Assembly (NCBI GenBank): GCA_009869945.1
Contig: WIXG01000415.1
Coordinates: 1-60,359, forward strand
DNA length: 60,359 nucleotides
From: Mesaphorura yosii
Taxonomy: Eukaryota > Arthropoda > Collembola > Poduromorpha > Tullbergiidae
Direction: 5' to 3'
Part shown: positions 49,840 to 60,359 of the stretch, one piece after another
Layout of the letters: every line of letters begins with the position of its first letter
How positions within the stretch are numbered: position 1 is the first letter of the stretch
Program-made: the position numbers and the translations under genes
The notes under the pieces: model-generated
The model's database searches: none
What the model saw: only the letters and a program-made list of their open reading frames with translations
Told to the model about the DNA's origin: nothing

Positions 49840-50676
49840 AGCTTCTGAAAGACTTTTTGCAGGAGTTACAGCAAATTATTGACTATCAGAAAAGCCAACT
49901 CTGATTTGTTTTCCTGACATTTTCCGTAGGTTTTTATACTCAGCAGCCAGAAATAGCAAATTTTCTCATCAAAAGATAGCAGCTACAATCCAGGAAACAG
50001 GTTCCAAGCCCAGACGCGTGTGATTTAATTCGAAACTGCATTCTCGACAGTTGCAGTTGTAGTACAAGTGTGTCATTATTTTTGCTGATGAAAATCTTAT
50101 TGAACAGAAGCAGAACATGTGGAACTCGCGTTAAGGTCAGAATTCAGAATGCGAAAATGCTAATTAATATTTTAATCATTTTGGCCTCATCCATACGAAT
50201 GAATGCACGCATGCATTCGTCTCAAGTCGAAGGACAGCATGCCTCCGCCCTGCACAGTCCGCAAAACGTTTATGACAAGAGCCTCTCATGAAAGGAGGTT
50301 GTACTTTGCCAGACGCTACGCGTGCCTTTCAGGGTCAAGCGAATTGTTCTCAGAAGTTCAAGATCCAGGCACATCGAATCCTAGTTCAATAATGCTAAGC
50401 TAATGGAAGCGTATGAATCATGTATGTTGTCGTTCCTCTGTGGACGTGGTGATTAATGACTCGACTCTTTGGCGAAGCTGAACATTGAGAATGCTGTCAA
50501 TGGATGTGAATAGCTGCTCTTGATTAGTACATGATCTTTAATTTATTTGTGGTTCAACTAAAAACTGAACAACATCACTAATTCAGTCACAAATTAATTA
50601 GGAACAGATAGATTGATATCTACAAGTTGCTGTGCTGCGTCTTCAAGGCTGCACGAGGAAGCAGAGATTCGACTTT
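49840..50676. other. Spacer between the two helical-protein genes
   Basis: Holds the promoter of copy A (TATA at 49931) and the 3' flank of copy B. A short imperfect palindrome of ACGAATG/CATTCGT lies near 50196-50221. No gene seen. Confidence 0.5.
49931..49938 (-). promoter_or_regulatory. TATA box of helical gene A
   Basis: TATAAAAA on the minus strand, about 95 bp upstream of the start codon at 49839. Confidence 0.55.
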
Positions 50677-51597
50677 TTAGTTGGGAGAAACCAGAAGATT
50701 GGCATTCTGGATGAACGCTTGGAACAAACTCTGGAAGAACAACATAAACGAATTCATTCCGTTTTGAATGTTGTTTATCACCGATTGGAAAGACGGTCCA
50801 GCCTGGAAACGAAACAATATCAGTATTATAAGCAAATTTTATTTGCAACGCCTTTGCACGATTGCACGAAAGCTTCTGCTTCCGCATACCTGCTGTTGAA
50901 GCGCACTAAGCGCTGTTTGGAAATTTACGGTTTGTCCATTGAATTCGGTGACTAGCGAAGCCAAAGTCTGGTTCAACGATCCAGAATTCAACGAGTTTTG
51001 AAGGCTGGTGATGCTTTGTCGCACGGATGAGCTCGTGAACGTTGTCAGATTGCTGAGTCCCGATTGCAGGAAGCTGTTGAGTGCGGCAATGTCCGCTTGC
51101 AGTGTCTGCGTAGCATTCGTGATGTTGCCCCCGACAGCGTTGATGAGATTCTGCAATGCTGGAGCGCTCTGATTGTAAAACCCCTCCAGAGTGTTGATGG
51201 CGTTGGTGAGATTGGCCGAGACAGTGGTTCCAGTCGAGTTGAGCTGGCTTTCGAAACTGACCAGGAACTGCTCGAGATTGGTCGCCAGATCCTGTGTGCT
51301 GTTGTTCAGACCCTGGAGAGCTTGCTGGGCAGCCTGCTGAATGGCGGGTGCTTGACTTTGTAGCTCGGCGGTGAGATTGGCGACGGCTTGCGTAATTTGG
51401 GTGTTGGCGCCTTGGAGAAATGAAGTCAGGTTCAGGGCACTGATGACGGATGTTAAGTTCAGAGTCCCGGAACCCGATCCTGAATCGCTTTGCCTCTTAA
51501 TGCGAGCTGAGTCGACACCCAGCGGCCCGGCCAAGGCGACGAGGGCCACTATAGCTAAGGGGAGGACGAATTTGTTCTGATTGCTCAAAATTGCCAT
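50677..51597 (-). CDS. Secreted all-helical protein, tandem copy B (277 aa)
   Basis: Exons 51597..50890 and 50802..50677. The protein aligns along its full length with copy A: signal peptide (FVLPLAIVALVALAGPLGVD), the same SARIKRQ site, LNLTSVISALNLTSFLQGA, SALQNLINAVGG-type helices and LTTFTSSSVRQSITSLQNSL. The last 42 residues come from a second exon and also end in an aromatic helix (MNSFMLFFQSLFQAFIQNAN). Copy A has the same sequence without an intron, so one intron was lost or gained after duplication. N-glycosylation sites are abundant. Function unknown; a tandem secreted pair with TATA promoters suggests strong, tissue-specific expression. Confidence 0.8.
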
Positions 51598-52726
51598 TGT
51601 AATTGTGAAGCTTGGAAGTTAAGTTAGGCAAAGGCTTCGTAGTCGAAAAGTTGTATGGTCTTGTGAAAGGATATTGAATGATTTTACTAGTTTACTCTTT
51701 CAAGCTTGTGAAGCTGATTGATGCTGTTGGATGGAGTTTTCCACGATTTTATACCCAAACATGACGATTTCTCGCACGTATGAAATCAGGAAGGAAAAAA
51801 ATGTGATTTCGTTCGCACGCATATGAGGAGAAATTGCGTTGTGCTACGCAGCTTCTAATAATTCGTCAACAACATACGGAATATGCGTCAATAATGCCGG
51901 ATCAAGATTTGGCTTACTCTAATTAATTTTAACTCGAGCCAAGTTGAATAGCAAAGTCGAACTCTTGAACTTGCCAACGTGATGTGTGTCCGTCACGTTG
52001 ATCGTCATGTCGCGTCAGGAGTCAGGAAGTTCAACAGGCCGGTGTGCCACAGGCACTGCGAATGCCAAGATCAAGATCGTTGCCACCACCGTCATTAGTA
52101 ATTTATTTACATCCAGAAGGGATCAATACTTTATTGGAGTTTAGACTTTGGATGCTGTGTCCTGTGTACTATTGGCAATGGTGCTATACTGAAGCTAATC
52201 AAGCATTTCCTAATCTCGTCTAATCTTTCTTACTCTCACTTCTGCTAAACAGTTCAGTCGACTAATGCGAGAGCGAGAACTTCTGAAGCTGCGACCTTCG
52301 CCTGTGAACTCTACGTGACAGGTCTTTGGTGTCAATCTGCAATGTGCGTCAGTAGTTCTAATGCATAGCATGTTTAGCAATAGGATTATTATTAACCCGT
52401 ACTATTGACATTACAAACTATGAACTTTACTCTTGCCAGGCAATTTAAGATTCGATTCTTTAGGATAACTCTACGAAAAATATGCTGAATTAATACTTGC
52501 TGAGACACTATACGAAACCGGAATCAAGGAATATGTAACCTTTATTCATGTGGAATGTGAATAATTAATAAGAAAACAATTGTTGAAGACTCTAAAAATG
52601 AGTAAGGTAAAAGGTAAGAGATTCTTAGTAATGTAAGGGGATTTAGTTAAGAGATTTGAGAGTATTAAAACAGTTTAAATAGAATTAGGAACTGGCTAAT
52701 ACTTAACAAATTGTCGTGTTTAAGAA
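51598..52726. other. Spacer with helical gene B promoter
   Basis: TATAAAAT on the minus strand at 51746..51753 lies 150 bp before the start codon of copy B. Nothing else is recognised; the right part is the 3' flank of the AAA gene. Confidence 0.5.
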
Positions 52727-54838
52727 TTAATCCACGTCGCTCATGTTCCCAGTCGCCGGCTTCTCGTCTTCACTTTGTGTTGACGACGCTGACATGGTGG
52801 TCGCGGTAGAAGTTCGACCACTGGTGCTTGGACTGTCATCGCCGTCACAAAATTCGACTCTTGACAATTTGTTGATGGCAATGAGGAAATCTTCACGAGC
52901 CACAGATCGAAATGCCTGGAACAAGAAAAGAGATCACTTTATAATTTCATTCCTCAAAGGTTCAATGCTGGAAAAGCTTGACAATTGCTTACTCTATACA
53001 AACCGACAGCTTCCTTTGCCGGGACACTTGCAGCCATTCGACAAAGGTTAGCAATTTGTCCTCTTGGATAGCCACGAGTCAGATCAGCAATCATTTGGAA
53101 GTCAAGCTGCGTGAGGCAATGATTGGCTCCTCTCATGAAGAGACTAAGCAATGATCTACGCTCCTGCAAATCATTGAATGAAAGGGTGAATAAGAAAATT
53201 ATAAGAGGAAAAAGCAAATTCACTTACTGCATCACTTGGCAGACCGAGATGGATTTTGTGATCAAAGCAGTTGAGAATTCCTCGAGGCAAATGATGAGGG
53301 CAAGAGTTCATTGTAATAATGACAACAATTTGGTCTCCAGACTGGACAGAATTGCGCTGTGAACATGAACATCGAATATTATGATTGCTCAATGGTGCAT
53401 TTATGAACTGAATACATGGCCGTGTAGTCACTCACAAATTCACTGACGAAAAGGTGCTGCAACCTTTTGCTCTTTCCAAACATCTGATTGGTCGAATGAT
53501 TAAGTTGATCAGCTGCGTCGAAAATTATAACTGCCGGTTGGGTTCGACGAGCGAGTCGGAAAATGCCAATGAGTCGTTCGTACTTGCTCTCAGAGTCAAA
53601 ATAGTACGGCCGAACATTAATGTAACGGTAGCTGATGTAAGAAGCGATTATTCGGGCCATTGTTGTCTTTCCATTGCCTTCGTGGCCCGAGATGAGGACC
53701 CCAGTAGCGGTGAATTTGCGTAACCCATCAAAGAGGTCTGGATTCTTCAGTCGACGAAGGATTTCTTCCTGCAGTTGAACAATTTAAAAACAATTAAAAA
53801 AGAATCGAAAGTTCAGCGTCAAAACTAATGGATTAGTAAAAATTACTTCAATGGACTTGCGCTCATCAATGAACCCAACAATGTCTTCCTGGTTGATGTA
53901 ACCAACCTCCGTCATCAACTCCCTTTCAAGGGCGTACAAATGATGTGCTTCGTTACGGTCAAAGGCTCGATTCATTTCTTCAAGTGTCTGCAGTTGGCCG
54001 CTGAAATTAAATAACACTTAACTTATGATGCTAATCCAAATCTTACGAGTTGGAATTTGACCTTACTTTCCAAGAAAAGACTGACTGCTCTGCTGACTAT
54101 CTTCCTGTGAATTCGAATTGCCAATTGCATTAATTTGTTCCTGGCAGATTGCACAAACCTGTGACGGAATGTTCATAAGAACTGCGTTTGGCCCGACGTT
54201 ATGAAATGTGCCATCATTGTCACGAGCGCCGACCAAAACTCGTCCAGTGATACTTCCATCAGCTGAATCAATCTCCATCTCGAGTTTGATTTTCTTGTGG
54301 GGTTGTGAGCTTTGGGACAATGAAAGCGCTGAGTCGTCAACCATTTCCTGCAAATATAAGCATAGGCGGTCCCAAATGATCACTTTGATCACCTACTGCT
54401 CTCTAAGATCGCTGTTGATTGTTGATTTAGGAAAAAATTTACCTCATCTTGGTGCTGACTGCCACAATCAGCGCCACCAGCAGTTTTCAATGGCTGCAGG
54501 CTACCCAGACCTACTTCGATGGGTTCAATCTGAGCCCCACCATTGGTACCATAAGCAGCAACTGAAGTTGAAGGCTGGGAACCACCTTGTCGGCCGAACA
54601 GACGTCGCATTGCCCTGCGAGGACGTATCAGTCGGCCAACTGCTGAAGGAGACGATGGTACTGGTGGTTCGTCCACAATGAAAGCCGGTAAACTGGTAGT
54701 TGGATCAGCGAAGGCGAAGCTTGATGGAACAAATTGGACTTGGGCAGGAGGGTGTCCCTCAGCTCCATGTTGGCGCTTATTGCGTCTGCCGCCACCTTGA
54801 CTGTGATTTTCGCTGAAACATGACTCAGATTGACCCAT
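52727..54838 (-). CDS. Divergent AAA-domain protein with altered catalytic residues
   Basis: Seven exons (54838..54443, 54347..54067, 54000..53847, 53768..53436, 53356..53228, 53163..52993, 52915..52727) give 550 residues. The first 240 residues are mostly disordered, with one SQVCAICQEQI motif. Then comes an AAA module laid out like the spastin/katanin/fidgetin group: LKNPDLFDGLRKFTATGVL, Walker A GHEGNGKT (305-312), YYFDSESKYERLIGIFRLAR, Walker B VIIFDAADQL (357-366), sensor-1 Asn405 and a GYPRGQIANLCRMAA helix. In the Walker B the catalytic Glu is Ala, and the arginine-finger pair is Asn-Cys (LNCFDHKI). It may bind ATP but hydrolysis is doubtful. Subfamily is uncertain. Confidence 0.8.
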
Positions 54839-55582
54839 TTTCAATGATTAACTAAATACGGAAACGAATATTACTGAAAAACACTTAATTAAAGCTGAAC
54901 TGAAGTGACAACTGACTAATTAACTAATCATCAGCCGAAAAGGACTTTAATTAATCCTTAATTAATTCGGCTAACTACGTTACAAATTGTACACAACTTG
55001 GAATTGTTACGAATATCATAAAAAAGCACAGATACGAAAAACGTCGGCAAAGACTACGATCTGCTTTGCACAAAGCCACGGCACAGCACAGCCAATAGCA
55101 TGGTCTGGCCTTTCGGAAACAATCTGTCTTCCTTATCTGCTCGTACTTTTCATTCCGTAATTCTGTCAATAATCCTCCTGTTGCATGTTCTCTCGCCTCA
55201 GCGCCTCTCCACTGATCAATAGAGCAGAGGGAGAAAGGAGATAAGGCGATGAAATGGGTTTACTGCATTTGTTATTCTGATAGGCTCAGTTGCTCGATGC
55301 ATTTGTGCTTGTGCGTTACAACTCTTGACCCGCATCTTCGGGCGACCTGGTTCTGATTTCAGTGAAGAAATTTTTAGCTCATGGCTGCCCGCATTTCATT
55401 CCGAGTCTAAGTTGATGCCCTGCAACTATCTGCTACAAGCTAACCTGTAGGAGAATACGTGGTGGTATAAATATGACGAGTATGCCAGTGACGATAGATC
55501 AATCATTCAACTGCCGTTGCCGCTACTTTTCTTATACCTTAATTGCCCTCGACTTCGACCGGCCACTCCAGCTCCGTCAGTC
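54839..55582. promoter_or_regulatory. Divergent upstream region; TATA box of the Ly6 gene
   Basis: The AAA gene (minus) and the Ly6-like gene (plus) diverge across 744 bp. TATAAATA at 55466..55473 lies 110 bp before the Ly6 start. No TATA is seen for the AAA gene. Confidence 0.55.
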
Positions 55583-56416
55583 ATGGGGAAGATTGCGTCT
55601 CTGAACTTTCTTGCCTGTTTCTGGGCCTGCGCTTGGATCAGCTTGCAGACACCAGCATCAGCTGCTGGTAAGATGAACTGAACTGAACGCATAATACTTT
55701 GCTTTGCTTGATCACCAGACAAGTCACGTTATAATTTTAAATTCACTTCAGGATTGAGCTGCCACAGATGTGTAAGCCACGTTTGTGACCATAAATATTG
55801 CAACTTAACCCTGGATGCATTTACCAACGCTGGCGGTGTTGACAAGTCACTGCCACTATGTGAATCTGGAGATTGGGCATCCGAACGGAATTCGACTGTC
55901 CCTGACGATTTAGAACAATGCCAAGGCAAAGAGCTTTGTGGCCACACCGTCTTCAAGCTGACAACGTCATACACAGTCGTGGAGGGGAAGAATCCCTCCA
56001 CGACGACTTCATCCCTCAACCAGATTCCGGTCTTTATTCAGGTGGATCATCGGTTGAATTCGTCAGTGCATGTATTTGGCTGCCTCGACAGGTCACAGCT
56101 AGCGTGTCCGTTGTACCCAACGACAGACATCGCCATTGACATTGTCGAAGCCGGGAAGTCAGTCAGAGGGAACAGCTTAACTGTGGCGAATAAAGCGTCG
56201 AGCTGTTGCCGCTGTACCGAGAACTCCTGCAACAAGAATCAGGAGGAGGAAGCATTCGGTAAGCATTGTTCCACACTCACGCAAAGTTTGGTAGTTGAGA
56301 GCTGGGACAAAGACAAAAATGAGATTGGCCAGGCTGGAACGGGAGCATCAATGCACGTTTCCTTCAACCATGTTCTTGTAGCTGTTGGTCTTCTAGTAAT
56401 GACAATGAAAATCTAA
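55583..56416 (+). CDS. Ly6/three-finger-like secreted or GPI-anchored protein
   Basis: Exons 55583..55667 and 55752..56416 give 249 residues. A signal peptide (LNFLACFWACAWISLQTPAS) precedes LSCHRCVSHVCDHKYCN, the CxxC start typical of Ly6 domains. The region CCRCTENSCNKN is the family's closing CC ... C-N pattern. The C-terminus is a hydrophobic segment (HVLVAVGLLVMTMKI) with no basic tail, as for a GPI anchor. The spacing between start and end is longer (about 180 residues) than in a single Ly6 domain (80-100), so it is an expanded or double-domain member. Insect relatives (Boudin, Crooked, Quiver) act in septate junctions, channel trafficking or synapse regulation. A specific role cannot be assigned. 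Confidence 0.75.
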
Positions 56417-56939
56417 TACAGCAGTTAGCTGCATTTTTATTTATTGCTATTGTTATGCCTTCAATCAAGCTTCGAAATGCCGACGATTCATTAAGTAAAA
56501 TTGAATTTGATAAAAATGTTGACCGAGTCCAATGTCTGTCCCTCTGTGTGTACGTGTTCGAGCTTCCGTTCATTAACGAACCCCTTCGAAACATCACATC
56601 ACCACGCTGCTGACTGATTGAATATTGAATAGCGGCCTTGGCAATCTACAATCAGTGACAATCACATTGACGTACGGGATCTGCTGGAATCTGTTGTCGT
56701 TTGAGCTAAAAGGCCCGAGCATGCATCACTTCATTAATTTATAATGAACCTGAGTTTTATGAGTTGGCGAATCTGGATGAAAAACGCATTCAGAAATTCA
56801 GAACACGAGTTAATAGCTTCCGTTGACCTTTGTTAATAAAAGAGCTCGGATTGGTAGATTGGTTTTCCATTCGTCAGTTTATATAGAAATCGAACTGGGC
56901 GAACGTCGAAATCACCGTCCTCGTGAAGCCCAAGCCAAA
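56417..56939. promoter_or_regulatory. Intergenic region with TATA box for the OBP gene
   Basis: TTTATATAG around 56877-56885 lies about 60 bp upstream of the OBP start codon. No gene is seen in the rest. Confidence 0.45.
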
Positions 56940-57710
56940 ATGAATACCAACGCCAAAGTTTTGTCCTTGGTCAGCGCACTTGTCTTTGCTACAGTGCTTT
57001 GCTTTTCCGTAAGTCTCACTCATCTGATTCTGATCTTTTTTAATCTTTGATATCGGTCAGGAAGAATTGAATTACCACTTGCTACCCTTGAATTCCAGGG
57101 AGTCCAAGCTCAAGAGGAGCTTCAATGCCAAGGAAAGGACCTCAACATGACCGAAACACAGAAAGGCTTCATCACCGACTGTTTAAAGTTGTCTGGAATT
57201 AATTCAATCTGGAAAATTCCAATGGAGAAATTATCTGTGAGTCCAAAACGTGTTATGCCTGCCTTGTTTGTGAATAATATGAAACTAAAATTGACTTCGT
57301 TTTTTCTAATTAGTGCTTTGGAATCTGCATTCTGGAGAAGAAAAGCCTGGTGAGAACTCATCAGCTTCGACTGGTGACCTTGAGACCATTTAACTGAAAT
57401 TTCGGCCCATTTGCTTGATTTAGCTTACAGACGACGGACGGTTGGACCACGACAAGATTTACGACTACATCTATCACGTCATGCAACCAGAGTCAGTGAG
57501 GAAGCCGCTGGTAGACGGGACGGAGAAGTGCATCAAGGACTTTGGCGAGCAGGTCCGCCAGCCGAATGACCCCAGCTGTATAAAGTTTCTCGATGTCGGA
57601 CAATGTGTGCACGACCTCTTCCTTGATGTAGGCTCCCATTTTATACTCGATAAAATTTCCTGGTTTTAATTGGTCTTCTCTTTGTCCCCTTTCAGATTTG
57701 CTACGTATAA
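56940..57710 (+). CDS. Odorant-binding protein (PBP/GOBP family)
   Basis: Exons 56940..57008, 57099..57236, 57314..57349, 57424..57627 and 57696..57710 give 153 residues. A signal peptide (LVSALVFATVLCFSGVQAQ) is cut before EELQC. The mature protein has the OBP spacing: C-x18-C-x3-C (CFGIC), then C-x15-C-x8-C (GTEKC, DPSC, VGQC), with 42 residues between the third and fourth of these. Two extra cysteines, LQC near the N-terminus and ICYV at the very end, make eight, which may form a fourth disulfide. OBPs carry small hydrophobic ligands in sensillum lymph or haemolymph. Introns are phase 0 throughout. AATAAA lies at 57808. Confidence 0.88.
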
Positions 57711-59616
57711 TTAAATGACAGCAGTCGTCGTCGTCGTCACGCTCTGAAATTTGCTGCTTTGAAATGCAAATGCTAAACGGCAGAATGGCAAAACTGAACT
57801 CATGCTGAATAAAATTAAAATACGTCTTTATTTGCAAAATTGCAAAGAAAGAAATTCGACCGTTATTGTCCCAAGACGTCCGTCGCGTCACGTCATCTTC
57901 ATTCATAATAGACAAGGAATTCACACTTTTAATTTTGCTTTGCTTTGCACAACACAACAACTTCTGGTCTTGTTTTCGAACTGCATGCTCCATTTCACAC
58001 GAGACACAGACAATGCTGGCTCGGCCCGTGCATAATTAAGTGGCACTCAGCAATTTAATTAACCGCTACCAATTATGCTTGAAACTCAATTGTGTCGTAA
58101 AATACGCATGCGCGTACGCACTGCATTGTTATCATTGTTTTGACCATAGCACCATCCAATTCGGCCAAAAGTGGCCTAATTAACATTAACAATTCATGGG
58201 TGCCGAAGTTTCGATCTGAATGCCAACAAAAACTCGTAGAAATCTAAGAAATGGGAATCTAACCCAATTAATCTTGCCATTAGCCATCAACACTCACAGA
58301 CAATCATCACATTCACATCATCTTCTCTTCAGTCTTCAGGAACTCGGGTCATCAGTCATAGATCATTTCCACGTGTCTCCTTGAAAGATGACCTGATGCC
58401 AACTGGGACAGGGCATGGCAAGACAAACCAAACACGGCATGCAAAGAATTATGAACCAGAAATATCAAATGAATGAAGTTCCAGTGTGTAGCTGTAGCGT
58501 ATTATGCGTGATCCACGTGCGGTGCGTTGCGTATCTTGCATGCAAAATGCATGAAATTTTGCAAGTCTCATTTCGCATTTCACAGCACAGCGTCCTGCCA
58601 GAAGATTTGTCTTCTTGCCAATTTCTACGGCTTGTAGCGTAGCACACGTCTACAAGAAGCAAAACATCATCTCATCACTATTTTCGCACATAATCATAGT
58701 CTCAATGCTGTGTTCCATGTTCGCGCTTCGCACGGTTGTTAATGATCTGTCTTATCACGAGTACGAGAGCGAGGAATGACATCTCCGACGTGATATACGA
58801 AAACGACATTACCTTACCTTTGCAGCATTCGTGATTCGGGTGATGGACGGATGTGGGCCAAGAAGACTACGAAGAAGAAATTGATGGCGTTAGCTTAACG
58901 TAATCGTTAAAGACGGCAATTGCAATGGCAATGGCGATGACGATGAGTGTCATTGTAGACGTAGACATGAGAGTGGACCACAAGGACATAGCATCGGAGC
59001 TGGTTTTGGCGGCAACGGCTACGGCAGCAGGTGCAAGATTGATTACTCGAATTAATCTCACATCAAATTGGATAAAATGCAACATCGCGACGTACGCGCA
59101 CGAATTACTCAACTTAACATAAAAACACAAATTCTGAAATTATGTGTCTGTGCTTTCAAACATGAACTTCATCATTGCAGGATCGCGAATTGTGCACAGC
59201 TGCACTTGCCATTGAAATGCTGCTTGGTTTCGCTAACTTAAATTAGTTGCGAGCAGTCAAAAATGATTGACGTCCGGCATACAAACATGCAAGATGCAAG
59301 GCGTGAAAACGTGAAATGCAGTTGAAAACAGCATGCAATTTAATTGGGCTGAAGATACTCATACTAGCCGTGTGTACCGCATTATTATTGAAGTCACTTT
59401 TTGCAAATTATTCAGCGTTCTGCAAATTCTGTAAATGGGTACGAAAAGCATGCCACAAAAATATGTAAGGTGAATTTATTCACAGAAGTCAGGAAACAAT
59501 AATTGAATTGAGATTATATGGTAAGCTAAGATAAGATCAACACACGTCACAATAATTTAAATTCAGTTTTGGTACTAGGTAGCGACTAGCTATATTAAAG
59601 GTATGTACGCAACATC
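57711..59616. other. Gene-poor interval, 1.9 kb
   Basis: Contains the OBP 3' UTR (GTCGTCGTCGTC near 57725) and no other gene I can support. A minus-strand frame at 58867..59130 with an Ile/Ala run arises from a GATGGCAATGGC repeat and is not called. Confidence 0.5.
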
Positions 59617-60358
59617 TCAGAGATCGAAACCCACAATCAGGAAGATGTCCACGGTTCGATCGATGATAAAGTCGAAGAATGTGATCACGGACTGAGCTTG
59701 AATCGAATACCACCGCTCGACGTGGAGTCGAAGCGGAAGACCTCGCCCATACTTTCGGACTTGCTTACTCTGACTCCGGCGAAACTCTGCTTTAAGATGT
59801 TCGCCGGCGCTCAAGGCACCGCCCGCCGTGTCATGTAGGATGTAGGAAACCAGGGCGAGGTTGACGACGACGCTGGGGAATATGCTGTAACTCTGAGGAG
59901 AGATGACACCAGGAAATCGAATCGTGCCACAGACGATGAAGGTCATGCCAATCACTAGTAAGGTAAGGGTTAAGGGAAGGGTGAAGCTGGAGTAATAACT
60001 GCCTAATGCCGCCATGTACGCTTGCATTTCACGGTAGAGGCTCGTACAACCTTCGATTGACCGGGTTTCGCTTTCTCGCGCCATATTCGTCGTCAGCTTG
60101 ACTGTATGAAGCCCAATCAGAAGAACCTGACACCAGGAGCACAGGCAAGCCCAATATTGGAGATCCAGCCAGAATTCCAACGCCGCATTGGCAGCTAGTA
60201 CGCAGTACCCGCTCCACGAGTCCAATTGCGTCCCCAGAATGCCAGTTATGAACGGCGGCGCCTTGTAGAACTCGAGATACACGAGTGTGAGGACTGGCGG
60301 CATGAAGACGGGCGCCACGGTATTTTGCAGCAAATAAATCTGCATGAGAAATCCTCGC
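59617..60358 (-). CDS. Multi-pass membrane protein, C-terminal part, cut by the right edge
   Basis: The frame is open to the window end, so the true start lies outside and the Met at 60345 need not be the initiator. About 245 residues contain five or six hydrophobic segments, including VAPVFMPPVLTLVYLEF, WACLCSWCQVLLIGLHTV, LPLTLTLLVIGMTFIVCG, FPSVVVNLALVSYIL and the terminal TFFDFIIDRTVDIFLIVGF. Charged loops lie between (RRSQSKQVRKYGRGLPLRL). The layout is compatible with a seven-TM chemoreceptor of the arthropod gustatory type, but the usual C-terminal TYxxxLxQF motif is absent, so I leave it unnamed. Confidence 0.6.
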   Translation of the reverse strand, partial: RGFLMQIYLLQNTVAPVFMPPVLTLVYLEFYKAPPFITGILGTQLDSWSGYCVLAANAALEFWLDLQYWACLCSWCQVLLIGLHTVKLTTNMARESETRSIEGCTSLYREMQAYMAALGSYYSSFTLPLTLTLLVIGMTFIVCGTIRFPGVISPQSYSIFPSVVVNLALVSYILHDTAGGALSAGEHLKAEFRRSQSKQVRKYGRGLPLRLHVERWYSIQAQSVITFFDFIIDRTVDIFLIVGFDL

Positions 60359-60359
60359 C

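Noticed and set aside
50196..50221. Short palindrome ACGAATG ... CATTCGT with ATGCACGCATGCAT core
   Set aside because: It recalls the ATGCATGCAT words of the Merlin TIR, but no TIR-length match or duplication surrounds it.
58867..59130. Minus-strand frame with an Ile/Ala hydrophobic run
   Set aside because: The run comes from a short GGCAATGGC-type repeat; nothing else supports a gene.

Overview
The window looks like nuclear DNA of a hexapod arthropod. Genes are split by short GT-AG introns (mostly 50-100 bp), and the set includes an odorant-binding protein (a hexapod family), a SIFamide precursor, an ecdysis-triggering-hormone-like precursor, CD36/SR-B receptors, calpain, DPP8/9, VPS26, BBS1 and ALR/GFER. 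The compact introns and the unfamiliar lineage-specific genes suggest a non-insect hexapod such as a springtail, but that is an inference. I built about 21 coding models by hand by matching donors, acceptors and phases. Almost all are complete; both edges cut a gene.

Layout. 1-4.9 kb (-): 5' half of an SR-B/CD36 receptor, with its first exon 3.7 kb from the second. 4.9-10 kb: no convincing gene. 10-15 kb (+): a four-TM protein whose second intron holds a complete four-TM gene (TMEM272-like) on the opposite strand. 15.2-16.2 kb (-): GOLM1/GOLM2-like Golgi type II protein. 16.2-18.9 kb: gene-poor. 18.9-19.5 kb (+): secreted Pro/Arg/His-rich protein. 20-26.6 kb (-): a complete calpain and a complete DPP8/9. 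27.2-28.0 kb (+): broken, intronless copy of proteasome subunit alpha-2. 28.4-29.9 kb (+): VPS26. 30.1-31.5 kb (-): C2H2 zinc-finger protein. 32-35.7 kb (+): a 1223-residue disordered protein. 35.9-36.7 kb (-): small one-TM protein, divergent from ALR/GFER (+, 37.2-37.9 kb). 38.0-39.8 kb (-): a complete second SR-B receptor. 40.6-41.2 and 42.6-42.9 kb (-): two neuropeptide precursors. 44.1-46.1 kb (-): BBS1. 46.3-47.3 kb: a 993-bp Merlin-type DNA transposon with terminal inverted repeats and a perfect 8-bp target duplication. 48.2-48.8 kb (+): zinc-ribbon two-TM protein. 49-51.6 kb (-): tandem pair of secreted helical proteins. 52.7-54.8 kb (-): a divergent AAA protein with lost catalytic residues. 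55.6-56.4 kb (+): Ly6/three-finger-like GPI protein. 56.9-57.7 kb (+): odorant-binding protein. 59.6 kb to the right edge (-): multi-pass membrane protein.

Most genes are unrelated housekeeping or signalling genes, not a pathway cluster. The groupings that stand out are the adjacent neuropeptide precursors, two divergent gene pairs sharing about 530 bp (zinc finger/disordered protein; small TM protein/ALR), the nested four-TM pair, and the tandem helical secreted proteins. The least expected items are the Merlin element carrying a zinc-finger fragment and a perfect hairpin, the AAA protein with a changed Walker B and no arginine finger, and a SIFamide with an extra leucine.
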